Positions 44,231-53,264 of a stretch of DNA of 64,000 bases are shown here, in pieces. Source of the stretch: Polyangiaceae bacterium. GTDB lineage: Bacteria > Myxococcota_A > Polyangia > Polyangiales > Polyangiaceae. The notes beneath the pieces are model-generated. The model made no database searches. It was not told the origin of the DNA and saw only the letters and a list, made by a program, of their open reading frames with translations. Position numbers and translations under genes: made by a program. The first letter of the stretch is position 1, and every line of letters begins with the position of its first letter. The stretch lies in assembly GCA_041389725.1 (NCBI GenBank), contig JAWKRG010000014.1:62001-126000 (forward strand). Direction: 5' to 3'.

Positions 44231-45422
44231 CGCGGCAGATTTCCTCGAACGCCGTCATCCGGGCTTTCACGTTTTTCACGGTTTGCGTGGCGGTCAAGAT
44301 GGCGCCTACGAACTCCTGCGTTGCACAAAGCGCCTCGAAACGCTCACGGATGCGAGAGGCCTGCTCGTCCGACGGGAGCACGCCGGGAAACACACTGCGC
44401 GCAGCCGCGCTGACGACTTCGACCAGCGGTCCGGAGATGTGTCCGCTCCACTCCGCTTTGCCTGGGTCGTACCGTTGCCAGGCATTCTCGCCGAAGACGC
44501 GCTCGGCGAAGTCAACGCCGTGGAGGAACGAGCGCTCGACCCGTTCTAATTCGTCCGTACCCGCTCTGTTGAGCGCCTGAAGGGACTCGTTGAGAAAAAC
44601 CTTGAGATCGCCCCTGTATTCGTTCCGCCAATTCCCGTTGGCGAACGCAATGCCCCGCAGGACGAGCTCATCGGCACGCATCCGCGCGTACGACCTGTAG
44701 CTGCCGGCGACTTGACGGAACCGCGACCCTGGGCAGGCGAGCCTTCGGACGAGGTCGAGGGCGGCGCCGCGGAATAGCGCGTTGCGCAGTTCCTGGAAGT
44801 TGAGCGGCACGCCGCCCTCATTGAGGCGACCGAAGATCTGGAATTTCGCCTCGGCCGACGTGCTAGGGGGGAGGACGTAGCAGATGAGCTGTGTCTCTTC
44901 GAAGCTTCGTCGGTCCTTCGGGTCCAGCGTCTCGAACGTGTGGCCTTCGAGCTTCGTCAGCAGGGTTAGCCTCCGGAGGGCGAACGCTCGACCCCCGGTT
45001 TGGTCCTCACCCCTGCGGCGGATGGCTTCTGGCGCCTGCTTGTCGGCGACACGCCCCTCCATGAACGCGAACAGAGTGGTCAGACGTTGCTGCCCATCAA
45101 CGACATCGAAGGAGTTACCATCATCCGAGAAGTAGATGACCGGGAGGGGAATGCGTGCAAGGACCGACTCGACGAGCTTGGTCTGCTTTTCTTCCAACCA
45201 GACGAGTTCGCGCTGAAACTCCGGCTGGAGGCGGAGATGGCCAGCCCTCCACCGCCGATGGAGCTCGAAGATCGTAAACTCCTTCTTCGCGATATCGAGC
45301 GGGAACTTTGTCTCGACGATGGTCGGCTCGGCCTCGCCGAGCTGTTCCTGTTCGTCCTTCGCTTCGTCCCTCTCTTTGGTCGCGTAGGGTTGGACACCTT
45401 CTGGGTCAGGCATCGTTCTCAT
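44220..45422 (-). CDS. DUF262-domain protein (GmrS/ParB-like nuclease fold)
   Basis: 400 residues. The N-terminal DUF262 domain has LRLQPEFQRELVWLEEKQ, then IPLPVIYF and the nucleotide/nuclease signature DVVDGQQRLTTLFAF; a second conserved stretch is FGRLNEGGVPLNFQELRNA. DUF262 is the GmrS-side domain of GmrSD type IV restriction and of several other defence systems. No DUF1607-like HNH domain is seen at the C-terminus, so this is not a GmrSD fusion. It is the first gene of the operon. With the DUF3696 ATPase it recalls the three-gene system named Menshen, as I remember it; a model search would decide. Confidence 0.83.
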   Translation of the reverse strand: MRTMPDPEGVQPYATKERDEAKDEQEQLGEAEPTIVETKFPLDIAKKEFTIFELHRRWRAGHLRLQPEFQRELVWLEEKQTKLVESVLARIPLPVIYFSDDGNSFDVVDGQQRLTTLFAFMEGRVADKQAPEAIRRRGEDQTGGRAFALRRLTLLTKLEGHTFETLDPKDRRSFEETQLICYVLPPSTSAEAKFQIFGRLNEGGVPLNFQELRNALFRGAALDLVRRLACPGSRFRQVAGSYRSYARMRADELVLRGIAFANGNWRNEYRGDLKVFLNESLQALNRAGTDELERVERSFLHGVDFAERVFGENAWQRYDPGKAEWSGHISGPLVEVVSAAARSVFPGVLPSDEQASRIRERFEALCATQEFVGAILTATQTVKNVKARMTAFEEICRDAR

Positions 45423-45439
45423 CGTAGCAGGAGCGGTCG

Positions 45440-45790
45440 CTAGTCACCGATAAATATCGCTCGGTCGACGCTGGTTTTTTTGGGGGCTATTTGCAGGCCA
45501 TTGAAGAAGCGGTTCCTGCAGAGGTGCCAGCTCTCGCGCCCAGCGATGAACTTGGCGCGTGCTGCGGCCTCAGCGTCCGCGATGCGAGTGCTAGCGTCCC
45601 CAAACCTGGTTGCCCAACCGGAAACGCGACCTGGAAAGGGCTTCGGCAAGACTGCGCTACAACGAGTTGACCCGTAGGCCAAGGCCAGCGCCAGTGCGCT
45701 GAATAGGGTGGCGCGCAGCCAAGAGAGTCCGGCAGATGGTCTGCCGGCACGATTCACTCGGGACCGCTCCTTTGCGCGCGGACTCCGCAT
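45440..45790 (-). CDS. Possible small single-span membrane protein
   Basis: 116 residues from the ATG at 45790. A basic N-terminus, one hydrophobic helix (WLRATLFSALALALAYG) and a C-terminal ~75-residue extracytoplasmic part. It ends 18 bases upstream of the DUF262 start on the same strand, so it could be the first gene of that operon. No family recognised; it shares its frame with a type IIG remnant just upstream. Confidence 0.4.
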   Translation of the reverse strand: MRSPRAKERSRVNRAGRPSAGLSWLRATLFSALALALAYGSTRCSAVLPKPFPGRVSGWATRFGDASTRIADAEAAARAKFIAGRESWHLCRNRFFNGLQIAPKKTSVDRAIFIGD

Positions 45791-45859
45791 GGCGTGAGCC
45801 TCGCCAAACCGAAGCTCTCCCCGAGCAACCTCGCGTCCTGCCCTGCGCCACTGGCTTTC

Positions 45860-46414
45860 GCGCCGCGTTCTCCCTCGCAATCCGAGGTGCCCTTCCTCGC
45901 GTACGCGATCGGCGTTCAAAACGTAGTCGCGGTCGACGACTTCGTGTTCGAACCGTTGGGAAGCGGCGTGGTCGGCTTCCGCTATTGGGCAACCTGGCGG
46001 GACGGCAATGTCGGTCCAGCTGTGGGGGTCGAGCACAGCGCGGTCAATCGCCTCGTGCGGGTGACGCAACTCGACGATGCGGGGCGCATCGTCGGTGGGG
46101 TCGTTCAGTTCGTTGTATGCCTTCGTGAAGCCTCGCTCAGCATCGCTCATGTATGCAGCGCGAGTCTCGTAGAGCGTCTCGCCGATGGTTTCGAGCGAGT
46201 CAATGACAGTTCGAGGGTCGGGCGAACCCCTGACGTCGATCAACGACTGCGACCACTGGGGAAGCTCGGCTCCGTTGACCTGGGCGATCGTGTGGGGGAC
46301 GTATGCGCAGCGAGAACAATGCTCGTCGAGCTGGCCGGTGCTGTGCTGCAAGTAGTTCGGACGTGGTGCGAAGCGATTCGTCACCGTCGACCTCCACACC
46401 AAATGAAGGTTCAG
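45860..46414 (-). pseudogene. C-terminal remnant of a type IIG restriction-methyltransferase
   Basis: About 185 codons resembling the conserved C-terminus of Eco57I/PglX-like large DNA methylases: IDSLETIGETLYETRAAYM, then RGFTKAYNELNDP, APRIVELRHPHEAIDRAVL, WTDI and RDYVLNADRVREEGHLGL. In complete enzymes of over 900 residues this block follows the methylase and target-recognition domains, which are absent here. No start of its own is evident; the frame continues upstream only as antisense of the HIRAN gene. A decayed leftover of a restriction system. Confidence 0.65.
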
Positions 46415-46457
46415 GACTCGCGAGCTCCTAGCCACTCGTCGCCTGCAGGTTTTAGCG

Positions 46458-47108
46458 CTACTTCTTGTCCCACCCCACGACCGCGCCGTTTTCGAAGCGG
46501 ACCTTGAGCAGGTAGCTATTCGTTCGGCCAGTGCCTTTGCAGCCAAAGCAAAGGCCGTCGTTGATGTGGGCGAACTCGAGGATGGAGCCGGCACCGTCGC
46601 ATTTCGGGCACTCGCGGGTGTAGTTGAAGACGCGCTTGGTCTTCGTCTTCAGCACCTTCTCTTCGACGCGGTCTGGGCGCCCGAAGGTCGCTTCCACCAT
46701 CTCTTCAGTTGCGCCGAGCCAGAGTTCTTCAGCCAGTATCCGCCCTGCCGTGTCGGCGCCAAAGCGCTCCATCAGGGAGCGCGCTCGGTCCTCTTGCGCG
46801 ACTCGACGCCCTTCTTCCCGGATCCGCTTGCGCTCGGCACGTCGGGCGGGTTCGTGCTGCGCGAGTTCGAGGAATCTAGCGATTTCATGTGGACCCCACG
46901 CAGGTCGAACGTGCCACGGAAGGCGCGGCAACCAGAGCACGACCTGAAGACTCGTTTCGCGACTTTCTTCCGGTGGAAGTTCGACGTGGGCGTTGCACGC
47001 CACCGGGAGCCCACTGCGTTGCTGCAGTGCAATCACGCGGGGCTGCCAGTGGAGCGCGTCGTCTCGGGGCAGGTAGCCGACGCGACCTCCGCGCACCCAG
47101 ACCATCAC
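46458..47108 (-). CDS. HIRAN-domain protein with DnaJ-type zinc motif, 5' end disrupted
   Basis: 216 residues from a GTG. The reading frame stays open upstream to 47294 and that part encodes the rest of a HIRAN domain (EVAGESHNLPHF, then LSAEPTNPHDSNAV leading into VWVRGGRVGYLPRDDA), but has no ATG, GTG or TTG, so the natural start has been lost or is non-standard. HIRAN domains bind DNA ends or stalled forks. The C-terminus has two CxxCxGxG motifs (CPKCDGAG, CFGCKGTG), likely one zinc centre. It lies in the accessory defence-like region. Confidence 0.6.
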   Translation of the reverse strand: MMVWVRGGRVGYLPRDDALHWQPRVIALQQRSGLPVACNAHVELPPEESRETSLQVVLWLPRLPWHVRPAWGPHEIARFLELAQHEPARRAERKRIREEGRRVAQEDRARSLMERFGADTAGRILAEELWLGATEEMVEATFGRPDRVEEKVLKTKTKRVFNYTRECPKCDGAGSILEFAHINDGLCFGCKGTGRTNSYLLKVRFENGAVVGWDKK

Positions 47109-47359
47109 AGCGTTGCTGTCATGTGGGTTCGTGGGCTCAGCAGAGAGCCACGCGATGAGCAGAACACCAAGTTGCCCGCCGGTGCCCTCGACGATCGATC
47201 GGAAGTGGGGAAGGTTGTGGCTCTCGCCCGCGACTTCCTGGGGAAGGCAGGGCTGCTCACTGAGCCACAGGGCATAGCCAGTGTCGCGTGGCGCTCAGCT
47301 CACGGCGTAGTAGTGCGCTTGGTTGAAGGGATAAGAACGAGGACGCGCGACGACCAACC

Positions 47360-49553
47360 CTACCCGCACCGAGGGCACCACTTGCCGCTTTGCACGGTGG
47401 CTTCCACGGCGCGCCAGGTGTGGCCGCGGGCGCATTGCCAGCGTAGGGGTTTGTCTTTGTACGGGTGGCTCGCGGACAGGCAGAGTCCGCCGCGCTTGCG
47501 TGCGAGGGCGCTGACGCGGGCGATGCCGGCGTCCGGGCGTGGCTCGATACAGCGTGGACACCATCCGCCGCTGCGCAGTGTGACGGGAGCCGAGCGCCAC
47601 ACGTGTCCTTCTGCGCAGCGGAAGCGCAACTTGACGCATTCACCGCCGCGTGCCTCCGCGGTCCGCTGGATGATCTCCAGAGTCAGTGGCACTCGCCCGG
47701 AACAGTGCGGACACCAGCTGCCTTTGCGCACCGACGATGCACGTGCCTCCCACTCGTGGCCAATGCCACAGCGCCAGGGCAGGATCTCAGCGAGCGTGGA
47801 GAAATCCTTAGCCAAGCACTCCCCGCCGCGCTCGGCTGCAATGAGCTGCAGGTCCTCTAGCGAGAGCGGCTCACTCGTTTCGCGGCGGCGAGTTCGCGCG
47901 CACTTCGGACACCAGCTGCCCTGGCGAAGATTTGCAGGACGCGTGGCCCAGCGATGCCCACTGCCACACACGAAAGTCAGCGGCTCTCGACAGTTGATGT
48001 ACTGCTTGCTGACGCAATCGCCACCGCGACTGCGGGCGAGCGCACGGAACTCTTCCAGCTTTGGCCGGCGGGTATGCGCACACTGCGGACACCAAGCACC
48101 GACCGTCACCGACGTTGCCGGCATCGAAAACACATGCCCCTGCTGGCAACGCCAGCGCAGCGGCTTGCTGGCTAGCTCGAATCCTCCCGACAAGCATTCT
48201 CCGCCGCGCGCCGCGGCCAGGCGATGATGTTCCGCCAGGATGAAGTCGCCAATTCCCTTCGCTCCTCTGCGTTGGCAGTAGGGACACCAGTACCCACGAC
48301 TAACGCCCACGGGTGCTTTGGAAAACTCGTGCCCGTGCGCGCAGCGCCAGCGCAGGACGGCGGTGCTCGATTCGTACTTCGGCGACAGGCACTTGCCGCC
48401 GTGCTCGTTGGCGAGAGCGCGCATTTTGGGTGATCGTACCCTTGCGGCGGCCCCAGCAGATTGGGCACCAGGTCTTGGAGCTGAGCAACTGACCGCCGGT
48501 GGCCCGCCAGCGGTGGCCCTTCTCGCAACGCAAAGTGAGGTGGTGATTGACGGTGGCGAAGCGCCTGCTGACGCATTGCCCGCCGCGCTCTCGAGCGAGC
48601 GCTTGCATGTCCTCCAAGGTGTAGCGCGGCATTCGGGCGCAGCGCGGGCACCAGGCGTTGCTGTTCTTTTTTCGCGAGGCGGGGGCGGTCCACGTATGAG
48701 CATGCTCACAACGCCAGCGCACGGGCTGACTGCCGCTCTTCATCGTCTTGGCGAGGCATTCGCCTCCGCGAGCCCGGGCGAGCTTGCGCGCTTCTGCAAG
48801 CGAGAGTGGCACGTTGTGGGCGCAGCGATGGCACCAGCGTCCCGAGCGGATGCTGCTCGGTGGGGCCGACCAGGTGTGACCCTCCCTGCAGCGCCATCGC
48901 AGCTTGTGACTGGCGCCGAGATAGCGGCGCGACAGGCATTCCCCGCCGCGATCGGCGGCGAGTTCTTGCAGTTGTTCAATGGCTTCGTCGGGTGGGAGGC
49001 GTCCCCGGCACTTCGGACACCACTTACCGCTATGGATGTCGTCCCCGCTCGCCGTCCAGTGATGACCCTTGGTGCAACGCCATTCGTAGGGATGCTTGGC
49101 CTCCACATACTCGGTTGCCAGGCAGCGGCCACCCTTCTCACGAGCCGCTGCGCGCATTCGGCGTAGCATTTCTGGCGGCGACATGCGCCCGAGGCAGGCT
49201 GCGTACCAGGTGCCGCGAAGCACGCTGTCGGGGATTGCCTCCCACTCGTGACCCTTGGCGCAGCGCCAGCGCAGCTTGGTGCTCACGTTGACGAACTCGC
49301 GGGACAGGCACTCGCCGCCGCGCTTCTTGGCGAGCGTTCGGATCGACTCGATGGTGTGAGGGCGCTGCCCAGAACAGATCCGACACCACGCGCCCTTCTT
49401 CACGACCGCGATGGCGAGCATCTCGAAGCGATGACCCTTCGCGCACTGCCACTGGTGCGCGACCGGTAGCCCAAGGTAGGATTTGCTCAGGCACTTGCCA
49501 CGATGCTTGCGCGCAGCGTCGCGAAGATCGGTCAGAATCCAAAAGCGCCGCAT
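47360..49553 (-). pseudogene. Zinc-ribbon array protein, single frameshift
   Basis: About 725 codons, apparent ATG at 49553 (MRRFWILTDLRD). Twelve tandem zinc ribbons of about 55-60 residues, each patterned GGxCLS...WRCxKGHxW...GxWCPxC. Units 1-6 are readable to about 48428; there the run TTTT (AAAA on the coding strand) has one base too many and units 7-12 continue in the next frame to a TAG at 47360. Unit 2 has lost one Cys (WYAAC) and unit 11 is internally shortened. Similar ribbons occur in virus- and mobile-element-linked proteins and are presumed nucleic-acid binders. It could be a pseudogene, a sequencing error or a site of slippage. Confidence 0.75.
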
Positions 49554-49686
49554 GGCGCGAACAGCATGCGGATGCGGCAACAGCGAGGCGATGCGCGGCT
49601 TGTCTTCCGTGTCTTGCCACACGAAGAGTACTGCGACTCGTGCGGGCAAGTGCTGGATGTGCGGCTGGGCAACGAAGCGCGAAGCG

Positions 49687-50403
49687 CTAGCCGCATCCGC
49701 CGTACGTGGCTCCGCTGATGGATACGGCGAGCGGGATCTGGGTGCACTGCAGGGGTTGAGGACAATCGCTGTGCCCAAGGCGGCACCACTGCTGGCACTT
49801 GCCTTGGTTGCACACATAGCCCGGCGCACACTCGAGGGGGCTGTTGAGGCATGTGCCGGGGCCGATCCCGTCACCCGCTTCCACGCAGTCCACGATGGTG
49901 TTGCTTGCAGCGTTGCCGACCGGAACGCAGCCAACGCCCTGCGGGCAGACCTTCCAGGGCGCGAGCAGATCGCACTGTGTCAACGTCGAGCAGATGGCTG
50001 CTGCTGCGGACGAACCGAATCCGTAGCAGTGTTGCGTGGCAGTGGGACAGTCGGTCGATGTCTTGCAGAACCGCCTGCAAGTTGCGCCGACACAAACGAG
50101 GCCGGCCTTGCAGGAGTTGTCACCTGCGCAGGGCGCATTCTCGGCGCTGTCGCCCGCGATGCAACACTGGGGCGGCTCGAAGGGCACGCAGGTTTCATCG
50201 GTCGCGCAGCCCGCGTGGGGAAGGAACGTGCATGCTCCGGAGGGCGGCGGAGCGCAGCTGCCGCCGGCGTCCGACGCGCCTGCCGCCGCCTGACCGCCAG
50301 AGCCCGCCCCTCCGCTGCCTGCGCTGGTGCCGTCCCCGAAGTCGAAGCACGCGTTCGGAAGCAGGAGCACAGCCGCTAGCAGCCATCGGGCATCCGCGCT
50401 CAT
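49687..50403 (-). CDS. Cys-rich secreted lipoprotein
   Basis: 238 residues. The signal ends at a lipobox-like LLPNAC, followed by a Gly/Ala/Ser linker (SAGSGGAGSGG). The mature part has some 25 Cys in short spacings (CATDETCVPFEPPQCC, CKAGLVCVGATCRRFC, CAPGYVC), resembling tandem Dickkopf/EGF-like knots found in myxobacterial surface proteins. A GGGAGG ribosome site supports the ATG. The gene starts one base after the stop of the TPR-like gene, so it is the third gene of the kinase operon. Probably a surface-exposed binding protein. Confidence 0.75.
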   Translation of the reverse strand: MSADARWLLAAVLLLPNACFDFGDGTSAGSGGAGSGGQAAAGASDAGGSCAPPPSGACTFLPHAGCATDETCVPFEPPQCCIAGDSAENAPCAGDNSCKAGLVCVGATCRRFCKTSTDCPTATQHCYGFGSSAAAAICSTLTQCDLLAPWKVCPQGVGCVPVGNAASNTIVDCVEAGDGIGPGTCLNSPLECAPGYVCNQGKCQQWCRLGHSDCPQPLQCTQIPLAVSISGATYGGCG

Positions 50404-50404
50404 T

Positions 50405-51343
50405 TCAAAACCTCCCGGAGATGGACACGGTTGCCGAGCACCGAGTGGAGTGCAGTGACGCGGTCGTCGGAGTGCTGCCGCCGCCAGACAGCAACAGGTA
50501 GCCACCGACTCCGACGCCAACGATTGCGACTCCCGTCGCGGCGTAGAAGATTGGTGCGATCCGCTCGCCGTCTTCCCTGGCGCCCGGCACGTTGTCCCTG
50601 CTGTCTTCTGCCTTGCCAGCGACATAGAAGTACGTCCCCAGGGCGACGGCCGATGCCACCGCGCCAGCGCCAAGCGCGACGTAGGCCAGCGTGTCGTCGT
50701 GCTGGCCCTGCTTGTCGTGGTCCGGCTTGATTTCGGTTGTGCTGCTCGACCATTCGTGACGCGGCGACTGACGACGCTTGGGCACCGCCAGGTCACCAAC
50801 TTCCGCGACGAAGTGCTTCGCGTCACCCTCACCAAGTGACAGTCTCGTCCTCGCCCTCGGTCTGCCCGGCGCGGACACCTCCAAAACGACGTCGCCAGGG
50901 TTCAGCGGCAAGGCCTTGCCGAGCTCTGCGAGTTCGACTTTGCGCCCGTTGCGAAGGACCGTCGTGCCTTCAGGTGCTTCCGGAGCCAAGGTGATGGTGA
51001 GCCTGGGGGCTCGCCGCTCCAGCACGGCGATCTGTTGTGCGACTGGCGAGATGCGCGGGTCTCCCGGTTGCAGCAGATCCCTCGCCGCTCGGTAGGCGAG
51101 CAGCGCACTGCCCACCTTGCCTTGCCTGTCGAAGCAGTCCCCCAAGTTCACCGCGGTGCCGGCGGCTGGATCGAGGCGATAGCTCTCTTCGAGCTTCGGA
51201 CAGGCTGCGCCGAAGTCGCTCGCCTTCATGGCCGCGCGTGCTTCACGGAACAGCGCATCGGCTCGCGCGGCGTCGCCTGGGGCCGAAGAAGCGGGCGGCG
51301 CCAGCAGCAACGCGGCGAGTGCGAAGGGGAACGCGTTCTTCAC
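50405..51343 (-). CDS. TPR/PEGA-like membrane protein of the kinase operon
   Basis: About 312 residues from the GTG at 51343, which overlaps the kinase stop (GTGA). Signal peptide to about ASSA, then a TPR-like helical region (ARADALFREARAAMKASDFG, SYRLDPAAGTAVNLGDC), a PEGA-like beta segment (LTITLAPEAPEGTTVLRNG), a linker and two C-terminal hydrophobic helices (YVALGAGAVASAVALGTYF and YAATGVAIVGVGVGGYLLL). Such proteins commonly sit beside Ser/Thr kinases in this group; the role may be to sense or anchor at the membrane. Partner choice is inferred from coupling. Confidence 0.75.
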   Translation of the reverse strand: MKNAFPFALAALLLAPPASSAPGDAARADALFREARAAMKASDFGAACPKLEESYRLDPAAGTAVNLGDCFDRQGKVGSALLAYRAARDLLQPGDPRISPVAQQIAVLERRAPRLTITLAPEAPEGTTVLRNGRKVELAELGKALPLNPGDVVLEVSAPGRPRARTRLSLGEGDAKHFVAEVGDLAVPKRRQSPRHEWSSSTTEIKPDHDKQGQHDDTLAYVALGAGAVASAVALGTYFYVAGKAEDSRDNVPGAREDGERIAPIFYAATGVAIVGVGVGGYLLLSGGGSTPTTASLHSTRCSATVSISGRF

Positions 51344-52740
51344 TTGCGCTGTTCCTTCCACGACGTCGTTGGTGGTTTCGTCAGTGGCGGTATCTTCGCG
51401 GGCCGCGGCGGCGGTGCGTGCTTTGGCGGAGCTGTGTTGGCGGCTGGCAGGTCGTCCACCGAGATCACGCTGGTCGCAGGCGCAACGGATGGGGCTGCCG
51501 GCGTCCCCGCGTCAGGCTCTGCGGTTGCGACCAGCGCGGGTGAACTCTGCGCCGGTGCGGATGCTGCGCTCAGGCTCGTGTCATGTGCTCGCGATCTCAT
51601 CAGCATGATCGCGACGACAGCGGCAGCGACCAGGAAACCTGAGCCCACTAGGCCACCGGCGACGAGAGCCGGCCTCGAGAGACCTGATCCCGCGGCTTGA
51701 TGCAACGGCACTCCGGTGCGCCCCGACGCGACGGCTGGTCCGGTCCCGACGGAGGCTGCTGCGATTGGCGCGACATCCGCGGACGCGAGGGTGCGATTGG
51801 GCACCGACTCGGGCACGGTGAGCTTGGGGTGGGTGGAGATGGGAGCGCCGTGCAAGGCGTGAAACGCATGCCGCACGGCGTTTTGCATCGCTGCGGCGTC
51901 GGGCCAGCGCGCCTCTTTGTCGAACGCGAGAGCCTTGTCGACGAGGTCGGCGACGGGCTTTGGGACGCCGGCCGCAGCCTCTGCGAGCGGCGTCGCCTTC
52001 TTGGTGACAGCGGCGACGAGGATCTCGTTGACCGTGCGCCCTTGGTGCACGGGACGTCCCGTGATCAGCGCGAACATCGTTGCGCCCACGGCCCAAAGGT
52101 CAGCGCCACCATCGACCTCGTCCCATACCCCTCGCGCCTGCTCCGGCGCCATGAACGCGGGCGTGCCCATCGTGGAGCCATCGCGCGTCGCGTGGCTTTG
52201 CGACGAAAGCTCGCGCAGACGCGCGATTCCGAAGTCGAGGACCTTGACGACTCCGTCGCGCGTCAAGAACAGGTTCTCCGGCTTCAGATCTCTGTGGATG
52301 ACGCCCTTGGCGTGAGCGGCCACGAGCACGTCGAGCAACTGGTCGGTCGCCGCGAGTACTTCGTCGACCGGGAGGGATCCGCCCTGTCTGGACGCACGCG
52401 CCTCGAGGCTCTCGCCGTCGAGGAGTTCCATGACGAGAAACACCGAGCCGTCCTCGGCCTCGTCTTCGTCGAGGACCGACACCGCGCCCGGGTGCTGCAC
52501 GGTGTTCGCGACTCGTCCCTCGCGGAAGAAGCGTGACCGAATGTCAGTGTGCGCGCTGAGCTCAGGGTGAAGCACCTTGATGGCCGCGCGAGAGCCGTTG
52601 CGATGGGTTCCAGCGTAGACAGCCGCCATCCCGCCCACACCGAGCAGCACATCCAGGTGCCACTTGTCGCGTAGGCGGCTTCCAACACGCGCGTTCGCGC
52701 GCGTGATCACGGGGTCATTGGCGTTCGTGTCGGAGTCCAC
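51340..52740 (-). CDS. Hanks-type Ser/Thr protein kinase
   Basis: 466 residues from a GTG. Cytoplasmic kinase domain (about 25-285) with LGVGGMAAVY, the ATP-binding Lys in AAIKVLHPEL, catalytic HRDLKPEN, DFGIARL and MAPEQ all intact. A Pro/Ala/Ser linker follows, then one membrane helix (VGSGFLVAAAVVAIMLM) and a short low-complexity outer tail. It should phosphorylate proteins in response to an envelope signal. It heads an operon with a TPR/PEGA-like protein and a Cys-rich lipoprotein; an XRE regulator gene is transcribed divergently about 55 bases away. Confidence 0.92.
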   Translation of the reverse strand: MDSDTNANDPVITRANARVGSRLRDKWHLDVLLGVGGMAAVYAGTHRNGSRAAIKVLHPELSAHTDIRSRFFREGRVANTVQHPGAVSVLDEDEAEDGSVFLVMELLDGESLEARASRQGGSLPVDEVLAATDQLLDVLVAAHAKGVIHRDLKPENLFLTRDGVVKVLDFGIARLRELSSQSHATRDGSTMGTPAFMAPEQARGVWDEVDGGADLWAVGATMFALITGRPVHQGRTVNEILVAAVTKKATPLAEAAAGVPKPVADLVDKALAFDKEARWPDAAAMQNAVRHAFHALHGAPISTHPKLTVPESVPNRTLASADVAPIAAASVGTGPAVASGRTGVPLHQAAGSGLSRPALVAGGLVGSGFLVAAAVVAIMLMRSRAHDTSLSAASAPAQSSPALVATAEPDAGTPAAPSVAPATSVISVDDLPAANTAPPKHAPPPRPAKIPPLTKPPTTSWKEQRK

Positions 52741-52794
52741 GCTTCAGAAACACATGCTACTGGAGTGGCTAACGTTTGGGTAGCCTGCTGAAGT

Positions 52795-53109
52795 GTGGTC
52801 CAGGGCGTGAGCCCTGCAACATTTCGCCGAAAAGTCGCCGAACGCATCAGGAAAGCGCGCTGGCGCCTGGGCTGGACGCAGGCAGACGCCGCCTTTCGGG
52901 TGGGACTGACCTTCCGCTACTTCGCCGAGGTGGAGCGAGGGCGCCGGAATCCCTCCCTCGACACGCTCCTGGCAATCGCGCGTGCCCTAAAGGTCAAGGT
53001 CGTCGACCTAGTCGACGTCGAGCCCGGCGCTCGCGTCGATCTTGAGAAGCTCCGGGCCAATCCCCCAAAGACCGGCCGAAAGCCGACACGCGTCACGCGC
53101 GCGAAGTGA
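52795..53109 (+). CDS. XRE-family transcriptional regulator
   Basis: 104 residues from a GTG; another GTG 12 bases later is possible. The HTH_3 domain spans about residues 12-70 (RKARWRLGWTQADAAFRVGL, FAEVERGRRNPSLDTLLAI). The tail is basic (TGRKPTRVTRAK). Divergent from the kinase gene with a short shared promoter region, so it may regulate that operon and itself; nothing in the sequence proves it. Confidence 0.82.
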   Translation: MVQGVSPATFRRKVAERIRKARWRLGWTQADAAFRVGLTFRYFAEVERGRRNPSLDTLLAIARALKVKVVDLVDVEPGARVDLEKLRANPPKTGRKPTRVTRAK

Positions 53110-53264
53110 GCATCCAGGACATCTCACTGTACGTGACGCTTGTCGACTGGGCGCACAAGGGAAGTCGGAGCCCATCGCTGTGGATTCGCGGAGGAACTTG
53201 CCGCATTTGTCAAAAGTTGCACAACTCCTCTTCTGCGAAGTTCTGCTTTTCGGAACGCAGTATT

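Noticed and set aside
45794..46507. 237-codon plus-strand frame opposite the type IIG remnant
   Set aside because: The minus strand has the recognisable LETIGETLYETR...KAYNELNDP pattern; the plus frame has no family feature.
46566..48227. 553-codon plus-strand frame across the HIRAN and zinc-ribbon genes
   Set aside because: The minus strand shows repeated zinc-ligand patterns and a HIRAN core; the plus frame has none and is Arg/His/Ser-rich.
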